Below are positions 1 through 7,088 of a stretch of 20,390 nt of DNA, piece after piece. Positions within the stretch are counted from its first letter, which is position 1. Each line of letters begins with the position of its first letter. The notes under the pieces are model-generated. The model had not been told where the DNA came from and did not search any database. It worked only from the letters and a program-made list of their open reading frames with translations. Made by a program: the position numbers and the translations under genes. This DNA is from CAVSUR01 sp052143655 (GTDB lineage: Bacteria; Actinomycetota; Actinomycetes; Streptosporangiales; Streptosporangiaceae), in assembly GCA_052143655.1 (NCBI GenBank), contig JBKQSL010000539.1, forward strand, positions 1-20,390, read 5' to 3'.

Positions 1-15
1 CCAGGTCAGGACGGG

Positions 16-88
16 TGCGCCGCCAGGGACTTGAACCCCGAACCCGCGGATTAAGAGTCCGCTGCTCTGCCAATTGAGCTAGCGGCGC
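16..88 (-). tRNA. tRNA-Lys (anticodon CUU)
   Basis: Read on the minus strand, this 73-nt stretch folds as a complete cloverleaf. The 7-bp acceptor stem GCGCCGC/GCGGCGC is perfect and is followed by an A discriminator base. The D-arm contains GCTC...GAGC. The anticodon stem GCGGA/TCCGC closes a CTCTTAA loop, so the anticodon is CTT (lysine, AAG codons). The T-arm has a TTCAAGT loop closed by a stem with one G-U pair. The CCA tail is not encoded, because the three bases after the discriminator read CCC; it would be added after transcription, as is common in actinobacteria. Confidence 0.96.
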
Positions 89-102
89 TTAGAACGCGAG
101 CG

Positions 103-108
103 ATACTA
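103..108 (-). promoter_or_regulatory. possible -10 element of the tRNA-Lys promoter
   Basis: On the minus strand the hexamer TAGTAT lies 14 nt upstream of the first base of the tRNA, so transcription would start a few bases before the mature 5' end. It matches TATAAT at four of six positions. No convincing -35 hexamer is seen 16-18 bp upstream, so this is only a weak candidate. The rest of the 89-257 gap shows nothing else I can name. Confidence 0.3.
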
Positions 109-257
109 GCAGCATCCACAAAGCCGCGCGAATCGTCAGGCCGTCTCCGCGCGGGCGAGTCGGCTGACCTGGGCGCCCGCGCGAGGCAGGGGCCGGGAGT
201 GTCTGCGCAGGGCCGCAGGGGCACCGCGCGGCGGCTCCGGGTGCGGGGCCAGGCCGC

Positions 258-1643
258 CTACTCACCCAGGAACCGGCCCATGAACGCGGCCGTGCGCGAC
301 GGCCTGCCGCTGCGCGCCTCCTCCTTGTCTGCCCTGGTCATCGCACGCAGCCCGGCGTTCAGCCCGAGCCAGCGCAGCGGCTCGGGCTCCCAGGCGGGGG
401 AGCGGTGGCCTGCCCACGGCAGCCGGGTGAGCTCGCTCTCGGTGCCGGTGATCAGGTCGGCGAGCGTGCGGCCGGCCAGGTTGGTGGTCGCCACCCCGTC
501 GCCCACGTATCCGCCCGCCCACGCCAGGCCGGTGCCCTGGTCCAGGCCCACCGACGCGCACCAGTCCCGGGGCACCCCGATCGGGCCGCCCCAGCCGTGC
601 GTCACCGGGACGTCGCCGAGAACCGGGAACAGCTCGGCCAGCGTGCGGCGCAGCGCGTTGAACACCGCTGGCACCCGGTCGAAGGACGGCCGCACGGTCG
701 AGCCGAGGTGATAGGGGGCGCCGCGGCCGCCGAAGGCCAGCCGGCCGTCCGCGGTGCGCTGCCCGTAGATGATCAGGTGCCGCATGTCGCTGAATGTGGG
801 CCGGCCGGCCAGCCCGATCCGCTCCCACACCGCGTCCGGCAGCGGCGCGGTGGCGATCATCAGCGAGTACACCGGCACGATCACCCGGCGGTGGTCGCGC
901 AGCCCGGGGGTGTAGCCCTCGGTGGCGCGGACGACGTACCGGGCCCGTACCGTCCCGCGCGGGCCCTCGGCGCGGCCGGGCGAGATCGCGGTCACCGGCG
1001 TCCGCTCGTACAGCCGCACGCCGCGGTCGCGCACCACGGCTGCCAGGCCCCGGGCCAGCCGGGCCGGGTGGATCGCCGCGCAGTGCGGCGTGTACGCGCC
1101 GCCGACCACCCCGGCTGCGCCGGCCATCTCGCTGGCCTGCGCCGCGTCGAGCAGCCGGATGTCCTCCGGGCCGAACCCGTACTCCCGCGCCTGCGCCACC
1201 GCCGCCCGGGCCCGGTCCAGCTGCACCGCGGACCGGGCCAGCGCGATCGTGCCGCCCTTGGCCCAGAGTCAGTCGATGGACTCGGCGGCCGCCGCCCGGC
1301 CGACCTCGTCCACGGTCGCCTGCATGGCCCGGTACTGGGCGATCGCTGCCTCGCGCCCGGCGATCCGCTCCAGCTTGCCCAGCGAGGCAGGGAACAGCGC
1401 CGAGCACCAGCCGCCGTTGCGGCCGGACGCGCCGTACCCGGCGATCTGCTTCTCGCAGATCACGATCCGCAGTGACGGGTCGGCCCGCGAGAGGTAGTAC
1501 GCGGTCCACAGGCCGGTGAAGCCCGCGCCGACGATCGCCACGTCGGCGTCGGTGTCGCCGGGCAGCGCGTCGCCCGGTTCCAGCGACCCGGGCACGGTGT
1601 CGTGCCAGAACGACAGCTTGCGGTACTCCCCGGTCGAGGTCAT
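258..1643 (-). pseudogene. FAD-dependent oxidoreductase (DadA/glycine oxidase-like) interrupted by an in-frame TGA
   Basis: The reading frame is that of a full-length (about 461 codons) DAO-type flavoenzyme, a family that oxidises amines or amino acids. Near the N-terminus it has SFWHDTVPG and then the Rossmann FAD-binding segment DVAIVGAGFTGLWTAYYL (residues 34-51). ASGRNGGWCSALFP follows at 72-85, as is typical of the family, and the conserved C-terminal substrate and FAD region (WAGGYVGDGVATTNLAGRT) is intact. Codon 125, at 1269-1271, is TGA, yet the frame continues without a shift into WAKGGTIALAR, a segment expected of the family. The downstream part has no credible start of its own (first candidate is a GTG at 1226). 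The ATG at 1643 (MTSTGEYRKL) is chosen because it fits the usual N-terminus; an in-frame ATG lies three codons upstream. No clear ribosome binding site is seen. Simplest reading: a recent nonsense mutation or sequencing error. Readthrough or selenocysteine is much less likely. Confidence 0.8.
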
Positions 1644-1698
1644 GCGAACCATCGTGGCAGGCGGAGCGGCTGTGGCGGCAGTGCGGCATCCTTGTGTC

Positions 1699-2247
1699 AT
1701 GCCTGCCGAGTCCCGCGCCATGCTCCCGGTCCCCGCGCCCCGCCAGCCGTCCGCCCCGTACCGCGTGTGCCTGGTCTGCCTGGGCAACATCTGCCGGTCG
1801 CCGATGGCCGAGGCTGTGCTGCGCGAGGAGCTGGACGCCGCCGGGCTGTCGGACCGGGTCGTGGTGGACAGTGCCGGGACCGGCGACTGGCACGTGGGCG
1901 GCCCGATGGACCGCCAGGCCCGGGCCGAGCTGGCCCGCCGCGGCTACGACGGGTCCGCGCACCGGGCCCGCCAGATCGCCCCCTCCTGGCTGGCAGGCTA
2001 CGATCTGATCGTCGCGATGGACCGCAGCAACCTGGCGAGCCTGCGCGCGATGGCGGTCGGCCAGCCGGAGATCACCGGCCGGATCCGGCTGCTGCGGTCG
2101 TTCGACCCGGCCGCCGGGCCGGATGCGGAAGTGCCCGACCCCTACTCCGGCAGCCCGCAGGACTACGCCGAGGCGTTCGACCTGGTGCTCCCCGCGGCCC
2201 GGGCGCTGGCGGGCCAGCTCGCCAGCGAGCTTCCGGACGTCGGCTGA
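1699..2247 (+). CDS. low-molecular-weight protein tyrosine phosphatase family
   Basis: This is a cytoplasmic phosphatase of the LMW-PTP family, 182 aa from the ATG at 1699 (the family is usually about 150-165 aa). The catalytic P-loop CLGNICRS sits at residues 27-34 (nucleophile C27, phosphate-binding R33), and the general acid is D147 in VPDPYSG. The first 20 residues are a non-conserved extension, so the ATG at 1720 is an alternative start. Neither start has a clear Shine-Dalgarno sequence, so a leaderless message is possible. The gene is divergent from the interrupted oxidase, and the fructosamine-kinase gene begins 19 nt after its stop, suggesting co-transcription. Members act on phosphotyrosine proteins, but LMW-PTPs can also dephosphorylate ribulosamine 5-phosphates. 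The neighbour makes that second role attractive (inference). Confidence 0.93.
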   Translation: MPAESRAMLPVPAPRQPSAPYRVCLVCLGNICRSPMAEAVLREELDAAGLSDRVVVDSAGTGDWHVGGPMDRQARAELARRGYDGSAHRARQIAPSWLAGYDLIVAMDRSNLASLRAMAVGQPEITGRIRLLRSFDPAAGPDAEVPDPYSGSPQDYAEAFDLVLPAARALAGQLASELPDVG

Positions 2248-2266
2248 TCGCGGACGGCAGGTCGCG

Positions 2267-3133
2267 ATGCCGCTGGATCCGGCCCGCTCGCTGAGCCGCC
2301 TGCTGAGTTCCGGCGTGCGCGAGGCCCGCCCGCTCGGAGCTCAGCACGGGGTCAGTCACTACCGGGCCGTCCTGGACGACGGCTGCGCCGTCTTCGTCAA
2401 GGCGGCCGCGAGCGCGTCCGGCCCGGCCGCGGCGATGCTCGCGGCCGAGGCGGCGGGCTTGCGCTGGCTGGCCGAGCCGGGCGCCGCACCGGTCCCGCAG
2501 GTGCTGGGCTGCGCCGATGGCCTGCTCGCGATCAGCTGGGTCGACCCAGGCCAGGCGGACCGGCAGGCGGCCGAGCGGTTCGGCCGGGACCTGGCCCGGC
2601 TGCACGCGGCGGGTCCCGGACGGTTCGGCGCGCCGTGGCCGGGATACATCGCCAGCCTGCCGCTGCCGGGCGAGGACGGGGATTCCTGGCCGCAGTGGTA
2701 CGCCAGCGCGCGGCTGCTGCCGTTCGCCCGCCGGGCCCGCGACGACGGCCAGCTCAGCCGGGCGGATGTTGCCCTGATCGAGACCGTCGCGGACCGGCTG
2801 CCGGAGCTGGCCGGGCCGCCGGAGCCGCCCAGCCGGATCCACGGCGACTGCTGGTCGGGCAACGTGCTGTGGTCGGGCGGCCGGGGCTGGCTCATCGACC
2901 CGGCCGCGCATGGCGGGCACCGGGAAACCGACCTGGCCATGCTCGGCCTGTTCGGAGCGCCCTGGCTGGAGACGATCCTGGCCGCTTACGCCGAGGTGGC
3001 GCCGCTGGCCGGCGGCTGGCGGGCGCGTATCCCGCTGCACCAGCTGCACCCGCTGCTGGTGCACGTCTGCCTGTTCGGCGGCAGCTACCGGGAGTCGGCC
3101 CTGGCTGCCGCCCGGTCCGCGCTGGCGGCCTGA
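2267..3133 (+). CDS. fructosamine/ribulosamine 3-kinase family protein
   Basis: This 288-aa protein belongs to the fructosamine kinase family (FN3K, an aminoglycoside-phosphotransferase-like kinase fold). The family phosphorylates ketoamines formed when sugars glycate protein amines; the 3-phosphates then break down and free the amine. Visible motifs are the ATP-site lysine in VFVK (K45), a following acidic residue in LAAEAAGLRWL (E61), the catalytic loop HGDCWSGN (192-199, D194 and N199) and the metal-binding DPAAHGGHRETDLAM (D211). Length matches the family (about 250-310). The ATG at 2267 is chosen because the HYRAVL region then sits at the usual distance from the start. It is probably co-transcribed with the phosphatase. 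Its last 49 nt overlap the 3' end of the convergent histidine-kinase gene. Bacterial members often prefer ribulosamines and erythrulosamines; substrate cannot be read from the sequence. Confidence 0.92.
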   Translation: MPLDPARSLSRLLSSGVREARPLGAQHGVSHYRAVLDDGCAVFVKAAASASGPAAAMLAAEAAGLRWLAEPGAAPVPQVLGCADGLLAISWVDPGQADRQAAERFGRDLARLHAAGPGRFGAPWPGYIASLPLPGEDGDSWPQWYASARLLPFARRARDDGQLSRADVALIETVADRLPELAGPPEPPSRIHGDCWSGNVLWSGGRGWLIDPAAHGGHRETDLAMLGLFGAPWLETILAAYAEVAPLAGGWRARIPLHQLHPLLVHVCLFGGSYRESALAAARSALAA

Positions 3134-4971
3134 TCTGCCGGGCCGCTGCTGCCGGGCTCGGCGGCCTGCGCAGCGGTCTGCGCCGTCTCGGGCTCGGGAT
3201 CATCCGGAACAAGGGCTTCGGGGGCCAGTGGCAGCGCAATGCGGAACACCGCGCCGCCGCCGGGCGGTGACTCGACCCAGACCCGGCCGCCGTGCGCGGT
3301 CACCAGCGCGGCCACGATGGCCAGGCCCAGCCCGGTGCCGCCCGAAGTACGGGCCGTATCCACCCGGTAGAACCGCTCGAACACGTGCTGCGCCTGCTCC
3401 GGCGTGAGCCCCGGCCCGGAGTCGGCGACTTCCAGCACCGCGGCCCGCTGCGACGCGGCGGCCGGCGCGCCGTCGGGGGCCGGTGCCTCGTCCAGCCGCC
3501 CGGACCTCAGCCGCACCCCGACGGGCGTGCCCGCCGGGGTGTGCACGAGCGCGTTGCTCATCAGGTTGCCGATCACCTGGCGCAAGCGGGTCTCATCGCC
3601 GAGCACGAGCAGCGCCGCCCCGGCGCCCACGGTCAGGTTGACGGCCCGGTCCGGTGCGACCACCCGGGCGTCGTGCACCGCGTCGGCGGCCAGCGCCAGC
3701 AGGTCCACCGTGCGGTGCTCCAGCGGCCGCTGCTGATCCAGCCGAGCCAGCAGCAAGAGGTCCTCGACCAGCACGCCCATCCGGGCGGCCTCCTGCTCTA
3801 CCCGGCGCATGATCCGGTTCAGGTCGGCCGGGCTGAGCCCGCCGCCCGGGCCCGGCGAGGCCGGTACCTCGGCCGGCGGTACGGCCCCGGAGTGCCCGGC
3901 CCCGGGCTGCGCGGCCCCGGGCTGCCCCGGCCCAGGCTGGACGACCCTGGCCGGCTCGGCCCCGGGTTGTACGGGCCCGGCCTGGACAGCTCCTGCCGGG
4001 ACCTCTCCGGCCTGCGGGCCGTCGGGGGACGGGCCGCCCGCGGCCCCGCCGCGCTGCCGGTAGTACTCGGCGAAGCCGCGGATCGCGGTCAGCGGGGTGC
4101 GCAGCTCATGACTGGCGTCGGCGACGAACTGCCGCATCCGCTCCTCGGACCGGCGGGCAGCCTTCTCGGACTCGGCCCTGGCCCGGAACGCGTTCTCGAT
4201 CTGGCTCAGCATCGCGTTCAGCGACCGTCCCAGCCGCCCGACCTCGGTCCGCGGGTCTCGGTCCGGTACCCGCCGCGTCAGGTCGCCGGCGGCGATCGCC
4301 CCGGCAGTCAGCTCGATATCGGTCAGCGGCCGCAGGCTGGCCCGCACTACAGTGACCCCGACTATCGCCAGGCCGACGAGCACGATGAGGCCGATGATCA
4401 GGTCTATGCTGGTGAGCTTTCCTATCGTCGAGTACACGCTGGTCTCATCGACACCGAGAATCACGGTCCCGGTCACTGGCCCGCTCCCAGTGTTGAAGAA
4501 CTGATGGGTATAGACCTCGATCAGCCACCTGCCATGACCGTACTGGGCGGGTACGACGGTGAGCTGGTTCGCGTGTGCGGCCAGCCACCCGGGGTTAGCC
4601 GAATACCGGGGGCCGGGGGCAGGGATACCCTGGCCCTGTCTGGTGACGCCCTTGATCGGCTGCAGCACCTGATGCGGTGTGCCGCCACCGGGGATGAGCG
4701 TGATCGATTCCCTGTCACCAGGGCTCGGAGAGCCGGTGAAGACGTACCGGTTGATGTAATCGGGTGTCTGCTCGCCCAGGGTAGTCAGTTGATCTTGTTC
4801 CTGCCCCAGCAGGTAGCTTCGCAAGGCAGCAATGCCAGCGAGGCTGGTAATCACCAGGGCGACGGCGAGGAACGCCAGTACGGCGGTGATGAGCTTGATC
4901 CGCAGCGGGGTGCGGTCGGGCAACTGGCGTACCGACCGCCAGAACCCCCCCGAGCGACTCGACTGCGCCAT
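3085..4971 (-). CDS. sensor histidine kinase, Mycobacterium PhoR-like, with a Pro/Ala-rich insert in the DHp hairpin
   Basis: A 628-aa membrane sensor kinase. The order is: TM1 about 28-50; an extracytoplasmic sensor domain of about 135 residues; TM2 about 188-209; HAMP 210-262; H-box with H288 in VADASHELRTPLTAIRGF; second DHp helix 381-410; and an ATPase domain with N473, DSGPG (517-521) and GGTGLGL (544-550). The tail after about 583 is Ala/Pro/Glu-rich and disordered-looking. Residues 308-378 are a low-complexity PGA/QPG insert exactly where the two DHp helices normally turn. The catalytic part resembles mycobacterial PhoR by memory comparison. The ATG at 4971 lies 7 nt after the response-regulator stop, with AGG in the TAGGCG overlapping that stop as a plausible ribosome binding site. 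The pair is an operon. The 3' end overlaps the convergent kinase-family gene by 49 bp. Confidence 0.95.
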   Translation of the reverse strand: MAQSSRSGGFWRSVRQLPDRTPLRIKLITAVLAFLAVALVITSLAGIAALRSYLLGQEQDQLTTLGEQTPDYINRYVFTGSPSPGDRESITLIPGGGTPHQVLQPIKGVTRQGQGIPAPGPRYSANPGWLAAHANQLTVVPAQYGHGRWLIEVYTHQFFNTGSGPVTGTVILGVDETSVYSTIGKLTSIDLIIGLIVLVGLAIVGVTVVRASLRPLTDIELTAGAIAAGDLTRRVPDRDPRTEVGRLGRSLNAMLSQIENAFRARAESEKAARRSEERMRQFVADASHELRTPLTAIRGFAEYYRQRGGAAGGPSPDGPQAGEVPAGAVQAGPVQPGAEPARVVQPGPGQPGAAQPGAGHSGAVPPAEVPASPGPGGGLSPADLNRIMRRVEQEAARMGVLVEDLLLLARLDQQRPLEHRTVDLLALAADAVHDARVVAPDRAVNLTVGAGAALLVLGDETRLRQVIGNLMSNALVHTPAGTPVGVRLRSGRLDEAPAPDGAPAAASQRAAVLEVADSGPGLTPEQAQHVFERFYRVDTARTSGGTGLGLAIVAALVTAHGGRVWVESPPGGGAVFRIALPLAPEALVPDDPEPETAQTAAQAAEPGSSGPADQAASADRAAARADSR

Positions 4972-4978
4972 GGAACGC

Positions 4979-5701
4979 CTACGACGACGGCAGTCTGAGC
5001 ACGTAGCCGACCCCGCGCAGGGTGTGCAGCAGGTGCGGCTCGGTGGTGTCGATCTTGCGGCGCAGCACGGAGACATAGGACTCGACGATGCCGGTGTCAC
5101 CGCGGAAGTCGTAGTCCCAGACGTGGTCGAGGATCTGCATCTTCGACAGCACCCGGTTGGCGTTGCCCATGAAGTAGCGCAGCAGCTTGAACTCGGTCGG
5201 GGACAGCTGGATCTGGCGGCCGCCCCGCCACACCTCGTGGCTGTCCTCGTCCAGTTCCAGGTCGGCGAACTTCAGCCGCGGCGGCGGCTCGGTGCCGTCG
5301 CCGCGGGTCCGGCGCAGCACGGCCCGGATCCGGGCGATAACCTCCTCCAGGCTGAACGGCTTGGTCACGTAGTCGTCGCCGCCCAGCGTCAGGCCGCGGA
5401 TCTTGTCCTCGGTGGAGTCCCGCGCGGTCAGGAACACGATCGGCACCCGGGCGCCGCCGCCGCGCAGCCGCCGCACCACGTCGAAGCCGTCCATGTCCGG
5501 CAGCATCACGTCGAGCACGATCAGGTCGGGCCGGTGCCGCTGCGCCGCCTGGACGGCCTCGCCGCCCGCCGCTGCGGTGACCACCTCGAATCCCGCGTAT
5601 CGCAGGCTCGCGGCGAGCAGTTCCAGGATGTTCGGCTCGTCCTCGACGACCAGCAGCCGGGCATCCGGCGGCTGGTGTCCGTTGTTCTGCCCAGCGGTCA
5701 T
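4979..5701 (-). CDS. OmpR-family response regulator, Mycobacterium PhoP-like
   Basis: A 240-aa cytoplasmic transcription factor with an N-terminal receiver domain and a C-terminal winged helix. Receiver residues are the acidic pair in VVEDE, phospho-acceptor D64 in VLDVMLPDMDG, T92 and K114 (YVTKPFSLEE). The DNA-binding domain contains LSPTEFKLLRYF and ends in VESYVSVLRRKIDT and LHTLRGVGYVLR. The sequence closely matches what I recall of M. tuberculosis PhoP (ARDS..DKI.GLTLGGDDYVTKPFSLEEV and HEVW segments), including the MTAG-type N-terminus. That favours the ATG at 5701 over the one at 5710; GAGG lies 3 nt before 5701, a short spacing. It precedes its kinase by 7 nt. Three 11-bp repeats upstream suggest autoregulation. 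PhoP controls envelope lipid and stress genes in mycobacteria; whether that holds here is inference. Confidence 0.95.
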   Translation of the reverse strand: MTAGQNNGHQPPDARLLVVEDEPNILELLAASLRYAGFEVVTAAAGGEAVQAAQRHRPDLIVLDVMLPDMDGFDVVRRLRGGGARVPIVFLTARDSTEDKIRGLTLGGDDYVTKPFSLEEVIARIRAVLRRTRGDGTEPPPRLKFADLELDEDSHEVWRGGRQIQLSPTEFKLLRYFMGNANRVLSKMQILDHVWDYDFRGDTGIVESYVSVLRRKIDTTEPHLLHTLRGVGYVLRLPSS

Positions 5702-5724
5702 GATCCTCATTGTGCCGCAGGTGA

Positions 5725-5751
5725 CTGAAAGTTACCTGAACGCGTGCTGAA
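5725..5751 (-). promoter_or_regulatory. triple 11-bp direct repeat, probable response-regulator binding site
   Basis: On the minus strand TTCAG occurs three times with exactly 11-bp periodicity (plus-strand CTGAA at 5725, 5736 and 5747), 24-50 nt upstream of the response-regulator ATG at 5701. OmpR/PhoB-family regulators bind tandem direct repeats with this spacing, one per helical turn, so an autoregulatory operator is likely. The motif also resembles the GTTCA core of Streptomyces PHO boxes. A weak -10-like CACAAT lies downstream at 5709-5714 and would give an almost leaderless message from 5701. Confidence 0.6.
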
Positions 5752-5766
5752 GGACTCCTGCGGCGC

Positions 5767-5787
5767 GGGCGAGCGGAGCCGCTGCCC
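5767..5787 (-). terminator. candidate hairpin terminator after the LCP gene
   Basis: GGGC-g-AGCG-gagc-CGCT-GCCC forms an 8-bp hairpin with one bulged base and a 4-nt loop. It sits 23-43 nt beyond the LCP-gene stop on the minus strand, between that gene and the response regulator. There is no T-tract, which is common for actinobacterial terminators but makes the call uncertain in such GC-rich DNA. Confidence 0.35.
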
Positions 5788-5809
5788 GGCCAGCGCGGGT
5801 CCCCGGGTA

Positions 5810-7072
5810 CTAGGGCGCCAGCTGTGACCCTGTGATCAGGGACCTGGGCACCGGCTGGCCGTTGTTCAGGTCGCTGAACAACTGCTTTGCCTCCGCCGTG
5901 TTCCACTCCACGGAATCGCCCGCCGGCGTGACGTAGTTCGGGTTGGCGATCGGGACGGTCGTGGTCTCCGGGTGCCGCAGCGCGAACGCCACCTCGATCA
6001 GCTGGTACAGGCTGGTGCCCTGGTCCACCGTGAGCGTCCCGGCCACCCCGGTGGCGGCCGGGACGGAGTCGAACGGGTTGAGCATGACGCCGGGGCTGGT
6101 CATCTTGGTCAGCAGCGCCTTCAGGAACAGCCGCTGGTCCTGGATCCGCTGCAAGTCCTGGTCGGCGAACAGGTGCCGGGACCGGACGAAGCCGAGCGCC
6201 TGCGCCCCGTACAGAATGTGGCAGCCCTTCTTCAGGTGCAGCCCGGATGCCGGATCGTTCAGGTTCGTCTTGAAGCACATGCGCACGCCGCCGATGTCGT
6301 TGACGACGTGCACGAACCCGCCGAACCCGATGCCCATGTAGTGCTCGATGCGCAGGCCGGTGATGTTCTGCACGGTCTTGGCCAGCAGCTTGGGGCCGCC
6401 GAAGGAGTAGGCCGCGTTGAGCTTGTTGTATCCGTAGCCGGGGATGTCCACGTAAGAGTCCCGGGGCAGGCTGACCAGCAAGGGCGGTCCGCTCGACGGG
6501 ATGTGCAGCACCATGACCGTGTCGGAGCGGCCGCCGCTGACGTCGAAGCCGGTGGCGAGCCTGCGCTCCTGCCGCGCGGTCAGGCCCTGGCGGCTGTCCG
6601 ACCCGGCGATCAGCCAGTTGGTCCCGGCTGCCGCGGCAGGCCGGCCGGAGTAGTTCACCAGGACGTCCTGCCGGTGCAGCTTGGAGTCGAGGAAGAAGTA
6701 CATCCCGACCGTGAAGATCAGCACCAGGGCGATCACCAGTGCGACGATCATGGTGATCCGGCGCGGCCGCAGCCATCTCCGGGCCCCGCCGCCGCCCAGC
6801 GACCGCGGCGACCGCGGCGGTGCACCGGCCGCGGCCGCGCCCCAGCCGTCCGCCCGCGACCGAGGCGGTGCCTGATTGTGCGCGGGCGGCTGCTCCGGCC
6901 AGGCGGCTGTCGGGGCGTCGTGCCCGCTCGCGCCCGCGCCGGCCTGCCCGATCGGGGCCGCGGCCCCCGGGCGTCCGCCGGGCACGCGGACGGTCGGGTC
7001 GCCTGCCCCGGGAGGCGGCGCGGACCCGCCCGGCGACCCGCCCCGGAACCAGTCGTCTGGGAATTCGTTCAT
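5810..7072 (-). CDS. LytR-CpsA-Psr (LCP) family cell-wall glycopolymer transferase
   Basis: LCP enzymes move polyprenyl-linked glycopolymers (teichoic acid, arabinogalactan, capsule) onto peptidoglycan outside the membrane. This 420-aa protein has a Pro/Gly/Ala-rich cytoplasmic N-terminus (1-100), an arginine-rich stretch, one TM helix (about 106-127) and the LCP domain from about 152. Characteristic residues include GSDSR (157-161), RSDTVMVLH (182-190), SLPRDSYVDIPG (201-212), DIGGV (259-263), the FVRSRH arginines (295-300) and RIQDQ (309-313). C266 and C284 sit where actinobacterial LCPs commonly have a cysteine pair. The ATG at 7072 is preceded by AAGG at 8-nt spacing. The N-terminus is longer and more disordered than usual. 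The acceptor polymer cannot be told; the nearby mannosyltransferase genes hint at a mannose-containing glycan (weak inference). Confidence 0.95.
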   Translation of the reverse strand: MNEFPDDWFRGGSPGGSAPPPGAGDPTVRVPGGRPGAAAPIGQAGAGASGHDAPTAAWPEQPPAHNQAPPRSRADGWGAAAAGAPPRSPRSLGGGGARRWLRPRRITMIVALVIALVLIFTVGMYFFLDSKLHRQDVLVNYSGRPAAAAGTNWLIAGSDSRQGLTARQERRLATGFDVSGGRSDTVMVLHIPSSGPPLLVSLPRDSYVDIPGYGYNKLNAAYSFGGPKLLAKTVQNITGLRIEHYMGIGFGGFVHVVNDIGGVRMCFKTNLNDPASGLHLKKGCHILYGAQALGFVRSRHLFADQDLQRIQDQRLFLKALLTKMTSPGVMLNPFDSVPAATGVAGTLTVDQGTSLYQLIEVAFALRHPETTTVPIANPNYVTPAGDSVEWNTAEAKQLFSDLNNGQPVPRSLITGSQLAP

Positions 7073-7088
7073 ATCGGCCGCCTTACCG

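Noticed and set aside
1..257. Integration site or mobile element at the tRNA-Lys gene
   Set aside because: tRNA genes are common attachment sites, but no integrase, direct repeat of the tRNA 3' end or compositional shift is visible in the window.
258..1226. The downstream half of the oxidase as a separate gene
   Set aside because: Its first possible start is an internal GTG without a ribosome binding site, it lacks the FAD Rossmann motif, and it is in the same frame as the upstream half.
1235..1271. Possible selenocysteine insertion element after the in-frame TGA
   Set aside because: A 6-bp stem is present, but the loop and spacing cannot be matched to a bacterial SECIS by eye, GC-rich DNA yields such stems often, and no sel genes are in the window. 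Kept only as a remote alternative in the finding.
3838..4050. CRISPR or minisatellite array in the repetitive region
   Set aside because: The repeats are degenerate, coding, without unique spacers, and explained by a Pro/Ala/Gly linker in the kinase.
3292..4998. Long plus-strand open frame opposite the histidine kinase
   Set aside because: It is antisense to a kinase with all catalytic motifs in order, and the product is low-complexity with no domain.
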